From Rhodoferax sp. (GTDB taxonomy: Bacteria > Pseudomonadota > Gammaproteobacteria > Burkholderiales > Burkholderiaceae_C), in NCBI RefSeq assembly GCF_018780565.1, contig NZ_JADMJN010000004.1, positions 1-64,000 of the forward strand: a DNA stretch of 64,000 nucleotides. Reading direction: 5' to 3'. Both the position numbers and the translations under genes were made by a program. Of this stretch, positions 19,984 through 29,453 are shown piece after piece. How positions within the stretch are numbered: position 1 is the stretch's first letter; each line of letters starts with the position of its first letter. The notes under the pieces were generated by a model, which worked only from the letters and a program-made list of their open reading frames with translations, searched no databases and had not been told where the DNA came from.

Positions 19984-20829
19984 ATGACATTCCTAGACAT
20001 GCTGCGCGCTGCCGAGCGCCAAAACGGCTCCATGCTGTGCGTGGGGCTGGACCCCGAGCCCGCCAAGTTTCCCGCAGGGATGCGCGGCGACCCCAGCAAG
20101 ATTTACGATTTCTGCGCCGCCATCGTGGACGCCACGGCCGACTTGGTGATTGCCTTCAAACCGCAGATTGCCTACTTTGCCGCGCACCGTGCCGAAGACC
20201 AGCTGGAGCGTCTGATGGGGCACATGCGCCGTGTCGCGCCCCAGGTGCCCATCATTCTGGACGCCAAGCGTGGCGATATTGGCAGCACCGCCGAGCAGTA
20301 TGCCAAGGAGGCGTTCGAGCGCTACGGTGCGGATGCGGTCACGCTCTCGCCCTTCATGGGCTTTGATTCGGTGCAGCCGTATTTGAAGTACCAGGGCAAG
20401 GGCGCTTTTTTGCTGTGCCGCACCTCCAACCCGGGTGGCGATGACCTGCAAAACCAGCGCCTGTCGTCCGTGCCGGGTGAGCCCCTGCTCTACGAGCACA
20501 TTGCCCGGCTGGCGCAAGGCCCCTGGAATCTCAACGGGCAGCTCGGTCTGGTGGTGGGCGCCACTTACCCGGTGGAAATCGAGCGCGTGCGGGCTGTCGC
20601 TCCCACTGTGCCCCTGCTCATCCCCGGAGTGGGTGCTCAGGGTGGCGATGCCGTGGCCACCGTCAAGGCGGGCTGGCGTGGTGTGGACGGCGAAACGGCC
20701 GCGCCCATCATCGTGAATTCTTCGCGTGCCATCCTCTACGCCTCGTCGGGCGAGGACTTCGCGCACGCCGCACGCCGCGAGGCCATCAAGACGCGCGATG
20801 CCCTGCAGGCGGCCCGGCAGCAGGCTTGA
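19984..20829 (+). CDS. pyrF: Orotidine 5'-phosphate decarboxylase
   Basis: Final step of UMP synthesis. The 281-residue protein is the longer type-2 OMP decarboxylase. It has [29 protein letters not shown], catalytic Lys95 in [17 protein letters not shown], and [12 protein letters not shown] for phosphate binding. The ATG at 19984 is set by homology; TACAAT at 19972-19977 ends six bases before it and no spaced Shine-Dalgarno exists, so the mRNA may be leaderless. Confidence 0.96.
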   Translation: MTFLDMLRAAERQNGSMLCVGLDPEPAKFPAGMRGDPSKIYDFCAAIVDATADLVIAFKPQIAYFAAHRAEDQLERLMGHMRRVAPQVPIILDAKRGDIGSTAEQYAKEAFERYGADAVTLSPFMGFDSVQPYLKYQGKGAFLLCRTSNPGGDDLQNQRLSSVPGEPLLYEHIARLAQGPWNLNGQLGLVVGATYPVEIERVRAVAPTVPLLIPGVGAQGGDAVATVKAGWRGVDGETAAPIIVNSSRAILYASSGEDFAHAARREAIKTRDALQAARQQA

Positions 20830-21249
20830 CGAAGTTGCCGGAATTCATGTGAATATGTCACAGAAAATGGTGCCATTAACCCCCGGCCAGGGGGCGATGT
20901 CAGGGTGGTTTGGACGCTAAAGTTGTCCCCACTGCTGTCACAGTGTCAACCAAGAAATTCCAACGACGTCCTTTCGGGGACTTTTACAAAGCCACCTTCG
21001 GGTGGCTTTTTTTTGCGTGCCTGGATTTGCAGTTCGTTGCAACTCACGGGTAGCAGAGTGCAAGAGCGCTGGCAAATGCGAATGTGCCCGCTTAATCTCG
21101 GGCCCCCAGTTTCCTGGCCTGACGCAGCACCACCCTGTGCCCGGACAGGCACACCACGCCAGTTCCACCAAGGGAAAACGTGCATTTTAAATGACTGTCG
21201 TTCAGCTATTATGCGGTTCGAAGTCACTTAGAAACTCGCAGGAGAACCC
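20830..21249. other. 420-base gene-free region between pyrF and iorA
   Basis: No convincing protein-coding frame. Contents: a dyad TGTGA-ATATG-TCACA at 20848-20862 (one base short of the usual CRP spacing), two tandem hairpins ending at 21014, and then about 230 bases leading to iorA. GCAGGAGAACCC just before the iorA ATG is a good ribosome binding site. A small RNA ending at 21014 is possible. Confidence 0.5.
20968..21014 (+). terminator. Tandem hairpins with strong intrinsic terminator
   Basis: A small hairpin GTCC...GGAC (20968-20981) with TTTT is followed by GCCACC-TTCG-GGTGGC (20991-21006) and eight T residues. The second is a textbook intrinsic terminator with a stable tetraloop. It lies 160 bases after pyrF. 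Confidence 0.85.
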
Positions 21250-21702
21250 ATGGAATTGAATATCAACGGCAAAACGGTGCAAGCCGATGTCGATCCCAAC
21301 ATGCCCTTGCTGTGGGTGTTGCGTGACGTGCTCAACATGACCGGTACCAAATTTGGCTGCGGTGTGGCGGCGTGCGGCGCTTGCACGGTGCGGGTTGATG
21401 GCCAGGCGGTGCGCTCCTGTGTGATGCCGCTGGCCGGTGTGGCTGGCAAGCAGATCCAGACCATAGAGTCTCTGGGCACGGCGGACAAGCCCCATGCGTT
21501 GCAGGCGGCCTGGATCGCCGAGCAGGTGCCCCAGTGCGGCTACTGCCAAAGCGGCATGCTGATGGCGGCTGCGGCCTTGCTGGAGAAAAAGCCCAAGCCG
21601 ACCGATGCGGACATTGACGAGGCGATGACCAACATCTGCCGTTGTGGCACCTACCAGCGCGTACGCGCTGCGATCCACCGTGCCGCAGGAGCCGCAGCAT
21701 GA
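21250..21702 (+). CDS. iorA: [2Fe-2S] subunit of molybdenum hydroxylase (isoquinoline 1-oxidoreductase alpha type)
   Basis: Small electron-transfer subunit of a xanthine-dehydrogenase-family enzyme. The 150-residue protein carries a plant-ferredoxin cluster (Cys37, Cys42, Cys45, Cys57 in [13 protein letters not shown] and VRSC) and a second cluster in QCGYCQSGM and [11 protein letters not shown]. It overlaps iorB in ATGA, so subunits are made together. The substrate need not be isoquinoline; many homologues act on aldehydes or N-heterocycles. Confidence 0.93.
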   Translation: MELNINGKTVQADVDPNMPLLWVLRDVLNMTGTKFGCGVAACGACTVRVDGQAVRSCVMPLAGVAGKQIQTIESLGTADKPHALQAAWIAEQVPQCGYCQSGMLMAAAALLEKKPKPTDADIDEAMTNICRCGTYQRVRAAIHRAAGAAA

Positions 21703-23966
21703 AGCGCCGCACCTGGATACTGAGCGCCCTGGGCGCGACCGGCGCTCTGGTGGTGGGCTGGGGCGTCATGCCGGCGCGGTCACGGCTGGGCTCGCCGGAG
21801 TTGATGTTGCCCACGCAGGGTGATATCGCGCTCAATGGCTGGATCAAGATTGCCGCCGATGGTGCGGTCGTGATGGCCATGCCGCGCAGCGAAATGGGCC
21901 AGGGCGTGCACACCTCTCTGGCCATGCTGGTGGCGGAAGAGCTGGATGTGCCTCTGGGCCGGGTGCGTCTGGAGCAGGCGGGCTCGGACAAGATCTATGG
22001 CAATGTGGCGATGCTGGTGGGCAGCCTGCCCTTTCATCCACTGGAGTCAGAGGGCGAGCACAAGGCGACCAAGGTCAAGGTTGGTGAGTGGGTGGTTGGC
22101 AAGATCGCACGCGAACTCGGGTTGAACGCCACGGGGGGGTCTTCCACCATTTCCGATGCCTGGGGCCCGTTGCGCATGGCGGCTGCGACGGCCCGCGCCA
22201 GCCTGTTGGGGGCAGCTGCTGCGCAATGGAAGCTGCCGCTGGCGGAGCTCTCCGTCAAAGACGGCGTGGTGTCGCATGCCAGTGGAAAGTCGGCGCACTA
22301 CGGCGATCTGGCCAAGCTTGCGGCCGGCACGGCACCGGGTGCCATCGCAGTCAAGGAGCGCAAGGACTGGAAGCTGATTGGGAAAAAAGCACCCCGTACC
22401 GACATTCCGGCCAAGGTCAACGGTTCTGCCCAGTTTGGTCTGGATGTTCGCCTGCCGGGCATGGTGTTCGCGGCCGTGCGCATGTCACCCATGCTTGGCG
22501 GCACGCCCGCAGCCCTGGATGCCAAGGCTGCACTGGCCCTGCCAGGTGTGGAGCGCGTCGTGTCGCTGGACGCCATGGGTGGCTCAACGGCCGGCTTTGC
22601 CGTGGTGGGCAAGACCACCTGGCATGCCCGTCAGGGTGCGCATGCTGTGGACGTCAAATGGCAGCAGCGCGCACAAGGTGCGCTTGATTCGCAAAAGATT
22701 GAGGACGGACTTCTTGCAGCACTCAAATCCGAGAAGGGTTTTGCCTTTTACGACAAAGGCGCTATTGATGACGCGGAGTCCAAGGCAGCGCGGGTCATTG
22801 AGGCCACTTACCGCGCACCTTATCTGGCGCACGCCACCATGGAGCCGATGAACTGCACAGCGCAGGTCAAGGATGGCGAGGTGGAGGTCTGGGCCCCGAC
22901 CCAGGTGCCGCAAATGGCGCGCGCGATAGCAGCCAAGGTGGCTGGTGTCGATATCGAGAATGTGGTCCTGCATGTGACCCTGCTGGGCAGTGGCTTTGGC
23001 CGTCGACTGGAGGTCGATTTTGTGGCCCAGGCGGTGCGCGTGGCGATGGACTGTGGCGGACGCCCGGTGCAACTGGCCTGGTCCCGCGAAGAGGACACCA
23101 CCCACGACTTTTACCGCCCCATGCATGTAGCGAGTCTTCGCGCCACGTTGGATGCGCAGGGCGCGGTGAACAGCCTGCGCATCAAATCGGCAGGAGACGC
23201 GATCTCGCCGCGCTGGTTTGCCCGCGCCATTCCCGTGCTCTCCGGCCCGCTGGACATGCCGGATAAAACCGCCTCCGAAGGTTTGTTCGATCTGCCCTAT
23301 GGCTTTGCCCATCAGCACATGTCGCACGTGGCCACCCGCATGGATGTGCCGGTTGGCTTCTGGCGCTCCGTGGGGCACTCGCACAATGCCTTTTTCTCGG
23401 AAGGTTTCATTGATGAGCTGGCTGTGGAAACCAGACAAGACCCTGTGGCGTTTCGCCGCGCCCTGCTCAAGGATGCGCCGCGCTATCTGGCGGTGTTGAA
23501 CCTGGCCGCTGAAAAGGCCAAGTGGGGCAACCCACTGCCGGCTGGCCATGCACAGGGCGTGGCCCTGCATGAGTCGTTTGGCTCGATCGTGGCCGAAGTG
23601 GTCGAAGTTTCAATGCAGGACGGCAAGCCCCGTGTTCACCGCGTGGTCTGTGCCATCGATTGCGGTACCGTGGTCAATCCCGATACGGTGGCGCAGCAGA
23701 TGGAAAGCGCCGTGATCTTTGGCCTGAGCGCCGCCTTGTACGGCAAGATCGACATCAAGGATGGCGTGGTGCAGCAGACCAACTTCCCCAGTTATCCGAT
23801 GGTGAAGCTGGCTGATGCTCCGGTGGTGGAAACCTGGATTGTGCCCAGCAGCCGCACGCCTGGCGGTGTCGGCGAGCCGGGCGTGCCACCCCTGGCCCCG
23901 GCGCTGGCCGGTGCGATGTTTGCACTGACCAGGAAACGCCAGCGCGCCTTGCCCCTGTTGACGTGA
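21699..23966 (+). CDS. iorB: Molybdopterin-binding large subunit (isoquinoline 1-oxidoreductase beta type)
   Basis: Catalytic subunit of 755 residues, the usual size of the IorB/aldehyde dehydrogenase group that lacks a separate FAD subunit. It starts [22 protein letters not shown], a twin-arginine-like signal, so the complex is probably membrane-attached and periplasmic. [16 protein letters not shown] and [19 protein letters not shown] are molybdopterin contacts; [19 protein letters not shown] near the C-terminus carries the catalytic Glu of the family. No cytochrome subunit or XdhC-type maturation gene is adjacent. It overlaps the downstream TetR gene by four bases. Confidence 0.92.
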   Translation: MKRRTWILSALGATGALVVGWGVMPARSRLGSPELMLPTQGDIALNGWIKIAADGAVVMAMPRSEMGQGVHTSLAMLVAEELDVPLGRVRLEQAGSDKIYGNVAMLVGSLPFHPLESEGEHKATKVKVGEWVVGKIARELGLNATGGSSTISDAWGPLRMAAATARASLLGAAAAQWKLPLAELSVKDGVVSHASGKSAHYGDLAKLAAGTAPGAIAVKERKDWKLIGKKAPRTDIPAKVNGSAQFGLDVRLPGMVFAAVRMSPMLGGTPAALDAKAALALPGVERVVSLDAMGGSTAGFAVVGKTTWHARQGAHAVDVKWQQRAQGALDSQKIEDGLLAALKSEKGFAFYDKGAIDDAESKAARVIEATYRAPYLAHATMEPMNCTAQVKDGEVEVWAPTQVPQMARAIAAKVAGVDIENVVLHVTLLGSGFGRRLEVDFVAQAVRVAMDCGGRPVQLAWSREEDTTHDFYRPMHVASLRATLDAQGAVNSLRIKSAGDAISPRWFARAIPVLSGPLDMPDKTASEGLFDLPYGFAHQHMSHVATRMDVPVGFWRSVGHSHNAFFSEGFIDELAVETRQDPVAFRRALLKDAPRYLAVLNLAAEKAKWGNPLPAGHAQGVALHESFGSIVAEVVEVSMQDGKPRVHRVVCAIDCGTVVNPDTVAQQMESAVIFGLSAALYGKIDIKDGVVQQTNFPSYPMVKLADAPVVETWIVPSSRTPGGVGEPGVPPLAPALAGAMFALTRKRQRALPLLT

Positions 23967-24634
23967 CACCTCGCAAGACCCTGAGTCAGCAACGCGCCCG
24001 CAGTCCTGAGGACAAGGACCTGCGGCGCACGCACTTGATCGAGGCGGCCACCCGTCTGTTTGCCGATGCGGATTTTGAGGCCGTCACCATTGAGCGTGTA
24101 GCCAGGATGGCAGGCGTGGCCAAGGGAACGGCCTACATCTACTTTGCCAGCAAGGAGGCCTTGTTTCTGGAATTGGTGCGCGCCGAATTGACGCTGTGGC
24201 TGGATGCCCTGACCTTGAAGCTCAAGCGGCTACGCGCCAGGCAGCCGGAAAGTGCCGTGCCCATGACGATCGCGCGCATCACGGCGCAAAGGCCGCTGAT
24301 GTGTCGACTGCTGGTGTTGTTGCATACGGTGATTGAGCCCAATCTGGATGAGCCCTCGGCGCGCGAATTCAAGCTGTTCATGCGCAGTTTGCTGACGCAG
24401 GCCAGCGGGGCCATTGCGGCCAGGATACCGGGCCTGCGGGTTGAAGAGGCCGAGACATTCATGCTGCAGACACACGCGCTGGTGATCGGCATCACCCAGC
24501 TTTCGAACCCCCGTTCGGTGATCGTGCGGGTCATGGAGCAAGACCCGAAGCTGCGATCCATGCGCATCGACTTTGAGCCCTTCCTGACGCAGGCGCTGAG
24601 CACCCTGGTGCGGGGAACGCTCGGCAAACCCTGA
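23963..24634 (+). CDS. TetR-family transcriptional regulator
   Basis: A 223-residue repressor-type protein. Its N-terminal helix-turn-helix spans about residues 20-70 (HLIEAATRLFADADFEAVTIERVARMAGVAKGTAYIYFASKEALF). The C-terminal ligand domain is not recognisable. The start is GTG in a GTGA overlap with the iorB stop, so it is cotranslated with iorAB and likely regulates that operon. The effector is unknown. Confidence 0.9.
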   Translation: MTPRKTLSQQRARSPEDKDLRRTHLIEAATRLFADADFEAVTIERVARMAGVAKGTAYIYFASKEALFLELVRAELTLWLDALTLKLKRLRARQPESAVPMTIARITAQRPLMCRLLVLLHTVIEPNLDEPSAREFKLFMRSLLTQASGAIAARIPGLRVEEAETFMLQTHALVIGITQLSNPRSVIVRVMEQDPKLRSMRIDFEPFLTQALSTLVRGTLGKP

Positions 24635-24652
24635 GTGCCTGACAATCGGGGG

Positions 24653-25549
24653 ATGAACAGCAAGCTCTCCCTGAGACACTTCTTCCTGGCGCTGGCCGTG
24701 GTGGCCGTCTGGGGCACCAACTTTGTCGTGATCAAGCTGGTCCTGGGGCATATGCCCCCCCTGCTGTTTGCGACCCTTCGTTTCGCCGTTGCGGTGGTGC
24801 CGGTGATCTTTTTTCTGCCACGCCCCAAAGTGCCTTGGCGCAATCTGGCTGCTTACGGTTTGCTGATTGGCGTGGGACAGTTCGGGCTTTTGTTCGTCGC
24901 GATGAATGGCCATATTTCCCCGGGCCTGGCCTCCCTGGTGATCCAGATCCAGGTTTTTTTCACCATCGGTCTGTCCATGTACCTGTCGGGTGAGCGGCTG
25001 CAAAACATGCAGTGGTTTGCCCTGGTGCTGGCCGCCGCCGGTCTGGGCATCATCGTGATGCATACCGACGGCAGCACCACCCTCCTGGGCCTGGGCCTGA
25101 TTCTGTTGGCGGCGCTGTCCTGGGCCGGCGGCAACATCGTGGCGCGCCAGGCCGGGCAAGTCAACATGGTGGCTTATGTGGTGTGGTCCAGCGCATTTGC
25201 GGTGCCTCCTTTGTTGGCCCTCTCGATCGGGGTGGAAGGGTGGGACGCCGTGCTGGGTGGTGTGCGTGGGGCGGACGCGTCGGCCTGGGTGGCGGTGGCC
25301 TGGCAGGCGTGGGGTAACTCCTTGTTTGGCTATGCGGCCTGGGGCTGGTTGCTGGCGCGCTATCCTGCCGCAACGATCACGCCCATGGCATTGATGATTC
25401 CCCTGTTTGGGATGGGTGCGGCGGCCCTGTGGCTGGGGGAAGGGCTGCCTGCCTGGAAACTCAGTGCCGCCGCGCTGGTGATGGGCGGACTGGCTCTGAA
25501 TCTGCTTTGGCCCTTGTGGCGTCAATGGGCCATTCGGCGGCAACCGTAG
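24653..25549 (+). CDS. EamA/DMT-family exporter
   Basis: A 298-residue protein with ten predicted membrane helices. FLALAVVAVWGTNFVVIKLVLG opens repeat one and LILLAALSWAGGNIVARQAG opens repeat two; IPLFGMGAAALWLGEGLP ends it. It resembles the EamA amino-acid exporter group more closely than the other two EamA genes in the window; substrate unproved. GACAAT at 24641-24646 ends six bases before the ATG and the G-run touches the start, so leaderless translation is possible. A GTG 18 bases upstream is an alternative. Confidence 0.9.
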   Translation: MNSKLSLRHFFLALAVVAVWGTNFVVIKLVLGHMPPLLFATLRFAVAVVPVIFFLPRPKVPWRNLAAYGLLIGVGQFGLLFVAMNGHISPGLASLVIQIQVFFTIGLSMYLSGERLQNMQWFALVLAAAGLGIIVMHTDGSTTLLGLGLILLAALSWAGGNIVARQAGQVNMVAYVVWSSAFAVPPLLALSIGVEGWDAVLGGVRGADASAWVAVAWQAWGNSLFGYAAWGWLLARYPAATITPMALMIPLFGMGAAALWLGEGLPAWKLSAAALVMGGLALNLLWPLWRQWAIRRQP

Positions 25550-25625
25550 GCGTATTGCCCCGGATTGTTCCCTCCGGCAGGGCCATGCATAATGTTTTGG
25601 TGATCACTTTGAGTGCCTCCATTTC

Positions 25626-28600
25626 ATGATGTCTTACGCGCTGATGTCGCCCTTTGCGCGGAGCTTGCGCATGGCTGCAGGAATGACACTGGCGCTGATT
25701 GCTGTCTTTTCTCTCTACGTCTATGCGGAAAAACAGATTGACCATGCCAACGAGAGGCGCTTTCTGACCCGTCTCTTGGCCGATGAATTGCGTCAGTCTT
25801 CTGACGACCTCACGCGCATGGTGCGGACTTATGTGCTCACTGGCAACCCGGTCTACAAACAAAGCTATCACGACATCCTGGCCATTCGGGAAGGCAAGAA
25901 GGCGCGGCCGGTCAACTACGAAGGCGTTTATTGGGACTTGCTGACGCCGGACGGCAAGGTGCCGCGGGCGGACAGCAGTCACAAGATGGCGCTGATGGAC
26001 CAGTTGCGCCAGGCCGACTTGAGGAGCGACGAATTGACCAAGCTGGCGCAGGCCAAAGCCAATTCGGACAAGCTCGCCAAGATCGAACTGGCCGCCATCG
26101 CGCTGGTCGATTCAGCGGGCGCCAACCCCCAGGCGGCGCGTGTACGGGCCAGCGAGATGCTGCACAGCCTGGAGTACCACCAGAGCAAGATGGACATCAT
26201 GCTGCCGATCGGCGAGTTCTATGAACTGACCAACCAGCGCACCCTGCAGGCCGTGCACCAGGCCGAAAGAAACGCGGTTCTGTTGCGCGCCATGTTCGTG
26301 CTGCTGGGACTGGGCTTGCTATGGTCCCTCCGGCGAATTTTCAAAAATCTGGATGCCACACTGGGAGGTCCGTTGGACCAGCTGCACTCGGATATTGCCC
26401 GCATTGGAAAAGGCAATTTTGGCGATGCCATTCATGTTGCACCGGGCATGCACGACAGTGTTCTGGGCTGGTTGGCCCAGACGCAACGCCAGCTCAATGA
26501 AATGGAACATGCACGCTCTGCTTCGGATGCCAAGCTCAGGCGTCTGACTCAACTTTACGCGGCACTCAGCGAGTGCAATCAAGCGGTAGTGCGTTGCACC
26601 AACGATCAGGACCTTTTTGACAGCATCTGCCGTGCGGCGGTCGAGCAAGGCGGTATGCGCACCGCATGGATTGGATCGGTGGATTGGCAGAGTCATGTGA
26701 TCAGACCGGTCGCCTCCTACGGTGTGGGGACCCAGCATCTGGGTGACATACACATCGTGGTGGATTCCGATCAGCCCACAGGCCGGGGCCCGAGCGGGAT
26801 TGCGGCTCGCGAAGACCAGCCGTTTTGGTGTCAGGATTACCAGGGCGAGGCCATCACGGCGAGCTGGCATGCGCTGGGGAAAGAGCTTGGTTGGGCGGCC
26901 TCGGCAGCGTTGCCCCTGCATCGTGATGGACGGGTCGTTGGTCTTCTCAATGTGTATGCGGGCGAAGTCAATGCGTTTGACGACAAAGTCCGCAATCTGC
27001 TGCTGGAAATGGCATCGGACATGGACTATGCACTCAGGAATTTTGACCGCGAGGCGGCGCGTGTGCAGGCGGAAGCGCGCACGCTGGAGTCGGAAACCCG
27101 CCTGATGCTGGCGCTCAAGGGCTCGCACGATGCCCTTTGGGATTGGGATCTGAAGCATCACCGGCTTTATTACTCCCCACGCTGGTGGCAGATGTTGGGC
27201 TATGAGCCTGATGCGCTGCCGGTGGATGCACAACTCTGGCGCAGCATGATGCACCCACAGGACTTGCCGGGGGTCGAGCAGTTGCTGCGCGATTTCCTGG
27301 CCAGCCAGGGCGAGAGTTTTTCCACCGAATGCCGCCTGAAGCACCGCGACGGTCACTTCATTCCAGCGCTGGTGCGTGGCTTTGTCACGCGTGATGAACA
27401 GGGCCATGCCATGCGCGTATCGGGTACCAACATGGACCTGACTGAACGGGTGCGGGCCCAGCAAATGAACGCCATGCGAAGCTTCATGCTGGAGCGCCTC
27501 ACCAGTGACTTGTCGTTGGAGCAGGTTTTGAAGGATTTCGCGCTCAAAATCGAGGATGCTCTGCCCGGGACCAGGTGCAGCATTTCATTGTTTGATGAGC
27601 AGACCAGTGCTGCGCCACCCGCAGGGGTGGTCTGCTGGTCCGAGCCAATCAGGTCAGGTAGCGCCAAAGTGCTTGGCTCGGTGACGATCCATCAACCCCT
27701 GCCAGCTGCGTTGCAAGCTCATGAGCGTGAGCTGCTTGAAATGGCCGCGCACCTGAGCGCCATTGCCATTGAGCGCAAGCGGGCAGAGAAGGAACTGCAA
27801 CTGGTGGCCAAGGTGTTCGAGCAGGGCAGCGAAGCCATCATCATCACGGATCAGCGGGGCGACATTCTGCGGGTTAACAAGGCCTTCAGCCGAATTACCG
27901 GCTACAGCGAGGCCGAGGCACTGGGGCGCAACCCGAGCATGCTCTCCTCGGGGCGGCAGGACCGGAGTTTTTACCAGGCCATGTGGGCGTCGATTCTTGA
28001 TCACGGCGAGTGGAAGGGTGAGCTATGGAATCGTCGCAAGGATGGCACGGTGTACCCGGAGTGGATCGCCATTTGCCTGCTGCGCGACAGCAGCGGCACT
28101 GTGACCAACTACGTCTCCATCGCCACCGACGTGAGTCAGCGCAAGAAGGACGAGGAGAACATCCAGCGGCTGGCTGATTTCGATCCCTTGACCGGCCTGC
28201 CCAACCGGCGTTTGTTGCAGGACCGGATCGATACCGCCCTGAGCCATGCGCAGCGCCACCATGAACCGCTGGCATTGATGTTCCTCGATCTGGATCGCTT
28301 CAAGAATGTGAACGATTCGTTGGGGCATCACATGGGCGACGAGCTGCTGATCCAGGTCGCCCAGCGCCTCAAATCAGGTTTGCGAGAAGAAGATACGGTG
28401 TGCCGTGTGGGCGGTGACGAGTTTGTGCTGCTGTGTCCGGGCACCGACGCGGCAGGTGCTGCCCATGTGGCGACCAAACTGCTGGAAAGTACCTTGCAGC
28501 GCTACATGGTCATCCAGCAGGAACTGGCCATCACCTTCTCCATCGGCATCGCCCTGTATCCGGCGGATGGCGCTACGTTTGAGGCGCTTTCGATGAGTGC

Positions 28601-29453
28601 CGACACGGCCATGTACCGCGCCAAGCAGGATGGCCGCAACGCCTTTCGCTTCTTTACCGCCGAAATGCAGGCTCAGTCGTCCCGCATACTGCAACTGGAA
28701 AATGCACTGCGTCGGGCACTTGAGTTGCAGCAGATGTACCTTGTGTACCAGCCGCAGGTGTCGCTGCATGACGGCCGGGTCGTTGGCATGGAGGCTTTGC
28801 TGCGCTGGCAACATCCCACGCTGGGCACGGTATCGCCGGCAGAGTTCATTCCAGTAGCCGAAGACAGCGGGCTGATTCTGCCCATTGGTGAATGGGTGTT
28901 GCGCACCGCAGTCCAGCAGTTGCGCACTTGGCGTGGCGCGGGCTTGCCGCTGGAACAGATGGCGGTCAACCTGTCGGCCGTGCAGTTTCGCCATCCCAAT
29001 CTGCCCGATCTGGTGGAACAGGTCCTGGCTGAGGTGGGCTTGCCAGCGCAATGTCTTGAACTGGAGCTGACCGAGGGGGTGGCGATGGACAATCCGCTGG
29101 GCGCCATCGAAGTCATGAACAACCTGCATCAGCGCGGGGTGCGCATGTCGATTGACGATTTCGGCACCGGCTATTCGTCGCTGAACTACCTCAAGCGCTT
29201 TCATGTCTACAAGCTCAAGATTGACCAGTCTTTTGTGCGCGATATTGCCGATGACCCGGATGACCGGGCCATTGTCACCGCCATCATTGGCCTGGCGCGA
29301 AGCCTCGGTTTCCAGACCATTGCCGAAGGCGTGGAGACCGAAGGGCAATTGGCGTTTTTGCGTGCGCAGGGGTGCGATGAGGTGCAAGGCTACATCTACA
29401 GCAAGCCCTTGACACCCGATCACTTTGAAGCGTTTGTCCGGCAGCGTGTCTAG
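25626..29453 (+). CDS. GAF/PAS sensor with GGDEF and EAL domains (c-di-GMP turnover)
   Basis: A 1275-residue membrane protein that makes and/or degrades cyclic di-GMP. Order: membrane helix (about 15-34), periplasmic region, second helix (about 219-238), GAF domain (about 305-460), PAS (about 485-605), a shortened GAF (about 615-715), PAS (about 720-840), GGDEF (about 850-1020) and EAL (about 1030-1270). GGDEF is intact near residue 928; the EAL domain keeps EALLRW near 1056 and DDFGTGYSSL near 1176, so both activities may be present. The second GAF lacks its middle third. A second ATG at residue 2 is possible. Its TAG interlocks with the convergent channel gene. Confidence 0.95.
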   Translation: MMSYALMSPFARSLRMAAGMTLALIAVFSLYVYAEKQIDHANERRFLTRLLADELRQSSDDLTRMVRTYVLTGNPVYKQSYHDILAIREGKKARPVNYEGVYWDLLTPDGKVPRADSSHKMALMDQLRQADLRSDELTKLAQAKANSDKLAKIELAAIALVDSAGANPQAARVRASEMLHSLEYHQSKMDIMLPIGEFYELTNQRTLQAVHQAERNAVLLRAMFVLLGLGLLWSLRRIFKNLDATLGGPLDQLHSDIARIGKGNFGDAIHVAPGMHDSVLGWLAQTQRQLNEMEHARSASDAKLRRLTQLYAALSECNQAVVRCTNDQDLFDSICRAAVEQGGMRTAWIGSVDWQSHVIRPVASYGVGTQHLGDIHIVVDSDQPTGRGPSGIAAREDQPFWCQDYQGEAITASWHALGKELGWAASAALPLHRDGRVVGLLNVYAGEVNAFDDKVRNLLLEMASDMDYALRNFDREAARVQAEARTLESETRLMLALKGSHDALWDWDLKHHRLYYSPRWWQMLGYEPDALPVDAQLWRSMMHPQDLPGVEQLLRDFLASQGESFSTECRLKHRDGHFIPALVRGFVTRDEQGHAMRVSGTNMDLTERVRAQQMNAMRSFMLERLTSDLSLEQVLKDFALKIEDALPGTRCSISLFDEQTSAAPPAGVVCWSEPIRSGSAKVLGSVTIHQPLPAALQAHERELLEMAAHLSAIAIERKRAEKELQLVAKVFEQGSEAIIITDQRGDILRVNKAFSRITGYSEAEALGRNPSMLSSGRQDRSFYQAMWASILDHGEWKGELWNRRKDGTVYPEWIAICLLRDSSGTVTNYVSIATDVSQRKKDEENIQRLADFDPLTGLPNRRLLQDRIDTALSHAQRHHEPLALMFLDLDRFKNVNDSLGHHMGDELLIQVAQRLKSGLREEDTVCRVGGDEFVLLCPGTDAAGAAHVATKLLESTLQRYMVIQQELAITFSIGIALYPADGATFEALSMSADTAMYRAKQDGRNAFRFFTAEMQAQSSRILQLENALRRALELQQMYLVYQPQVSLHDGRVVGMEALLRWQHPTLGTVSPAEFIPVAEDSGLILPIGEWVLRTAVQQLRTWRGAGLPLEQMAVNLSAVQFRHPNLPDLVEQVLAEVGLPAQCLELELTEGVAMDNPLGAIEVMNNLHQRGVRMSIDDFGTGYSSLNYLKRFHVYKLKIDQSFVRDIADDPDDRAIVTAIIGLARSLGFQTIAEGVETEGQLAFLRAQGCDEVQGYIYSKPLTPDHFEAFVRQRV

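Noticed and set aside
20848..20862. CRP-type site TGTGA-N5-TCACA
   Set aside because: Spacing is five rather than six bases and no CRP-regulated gene is evident. It is kept only as a dyad.
21180..21240. GGTTCGAA near 21210 as a possible tRNA T-loop
   Set aside because: No acceptor stem, anticodon arm or CCA-proximal pairing could be built around it.
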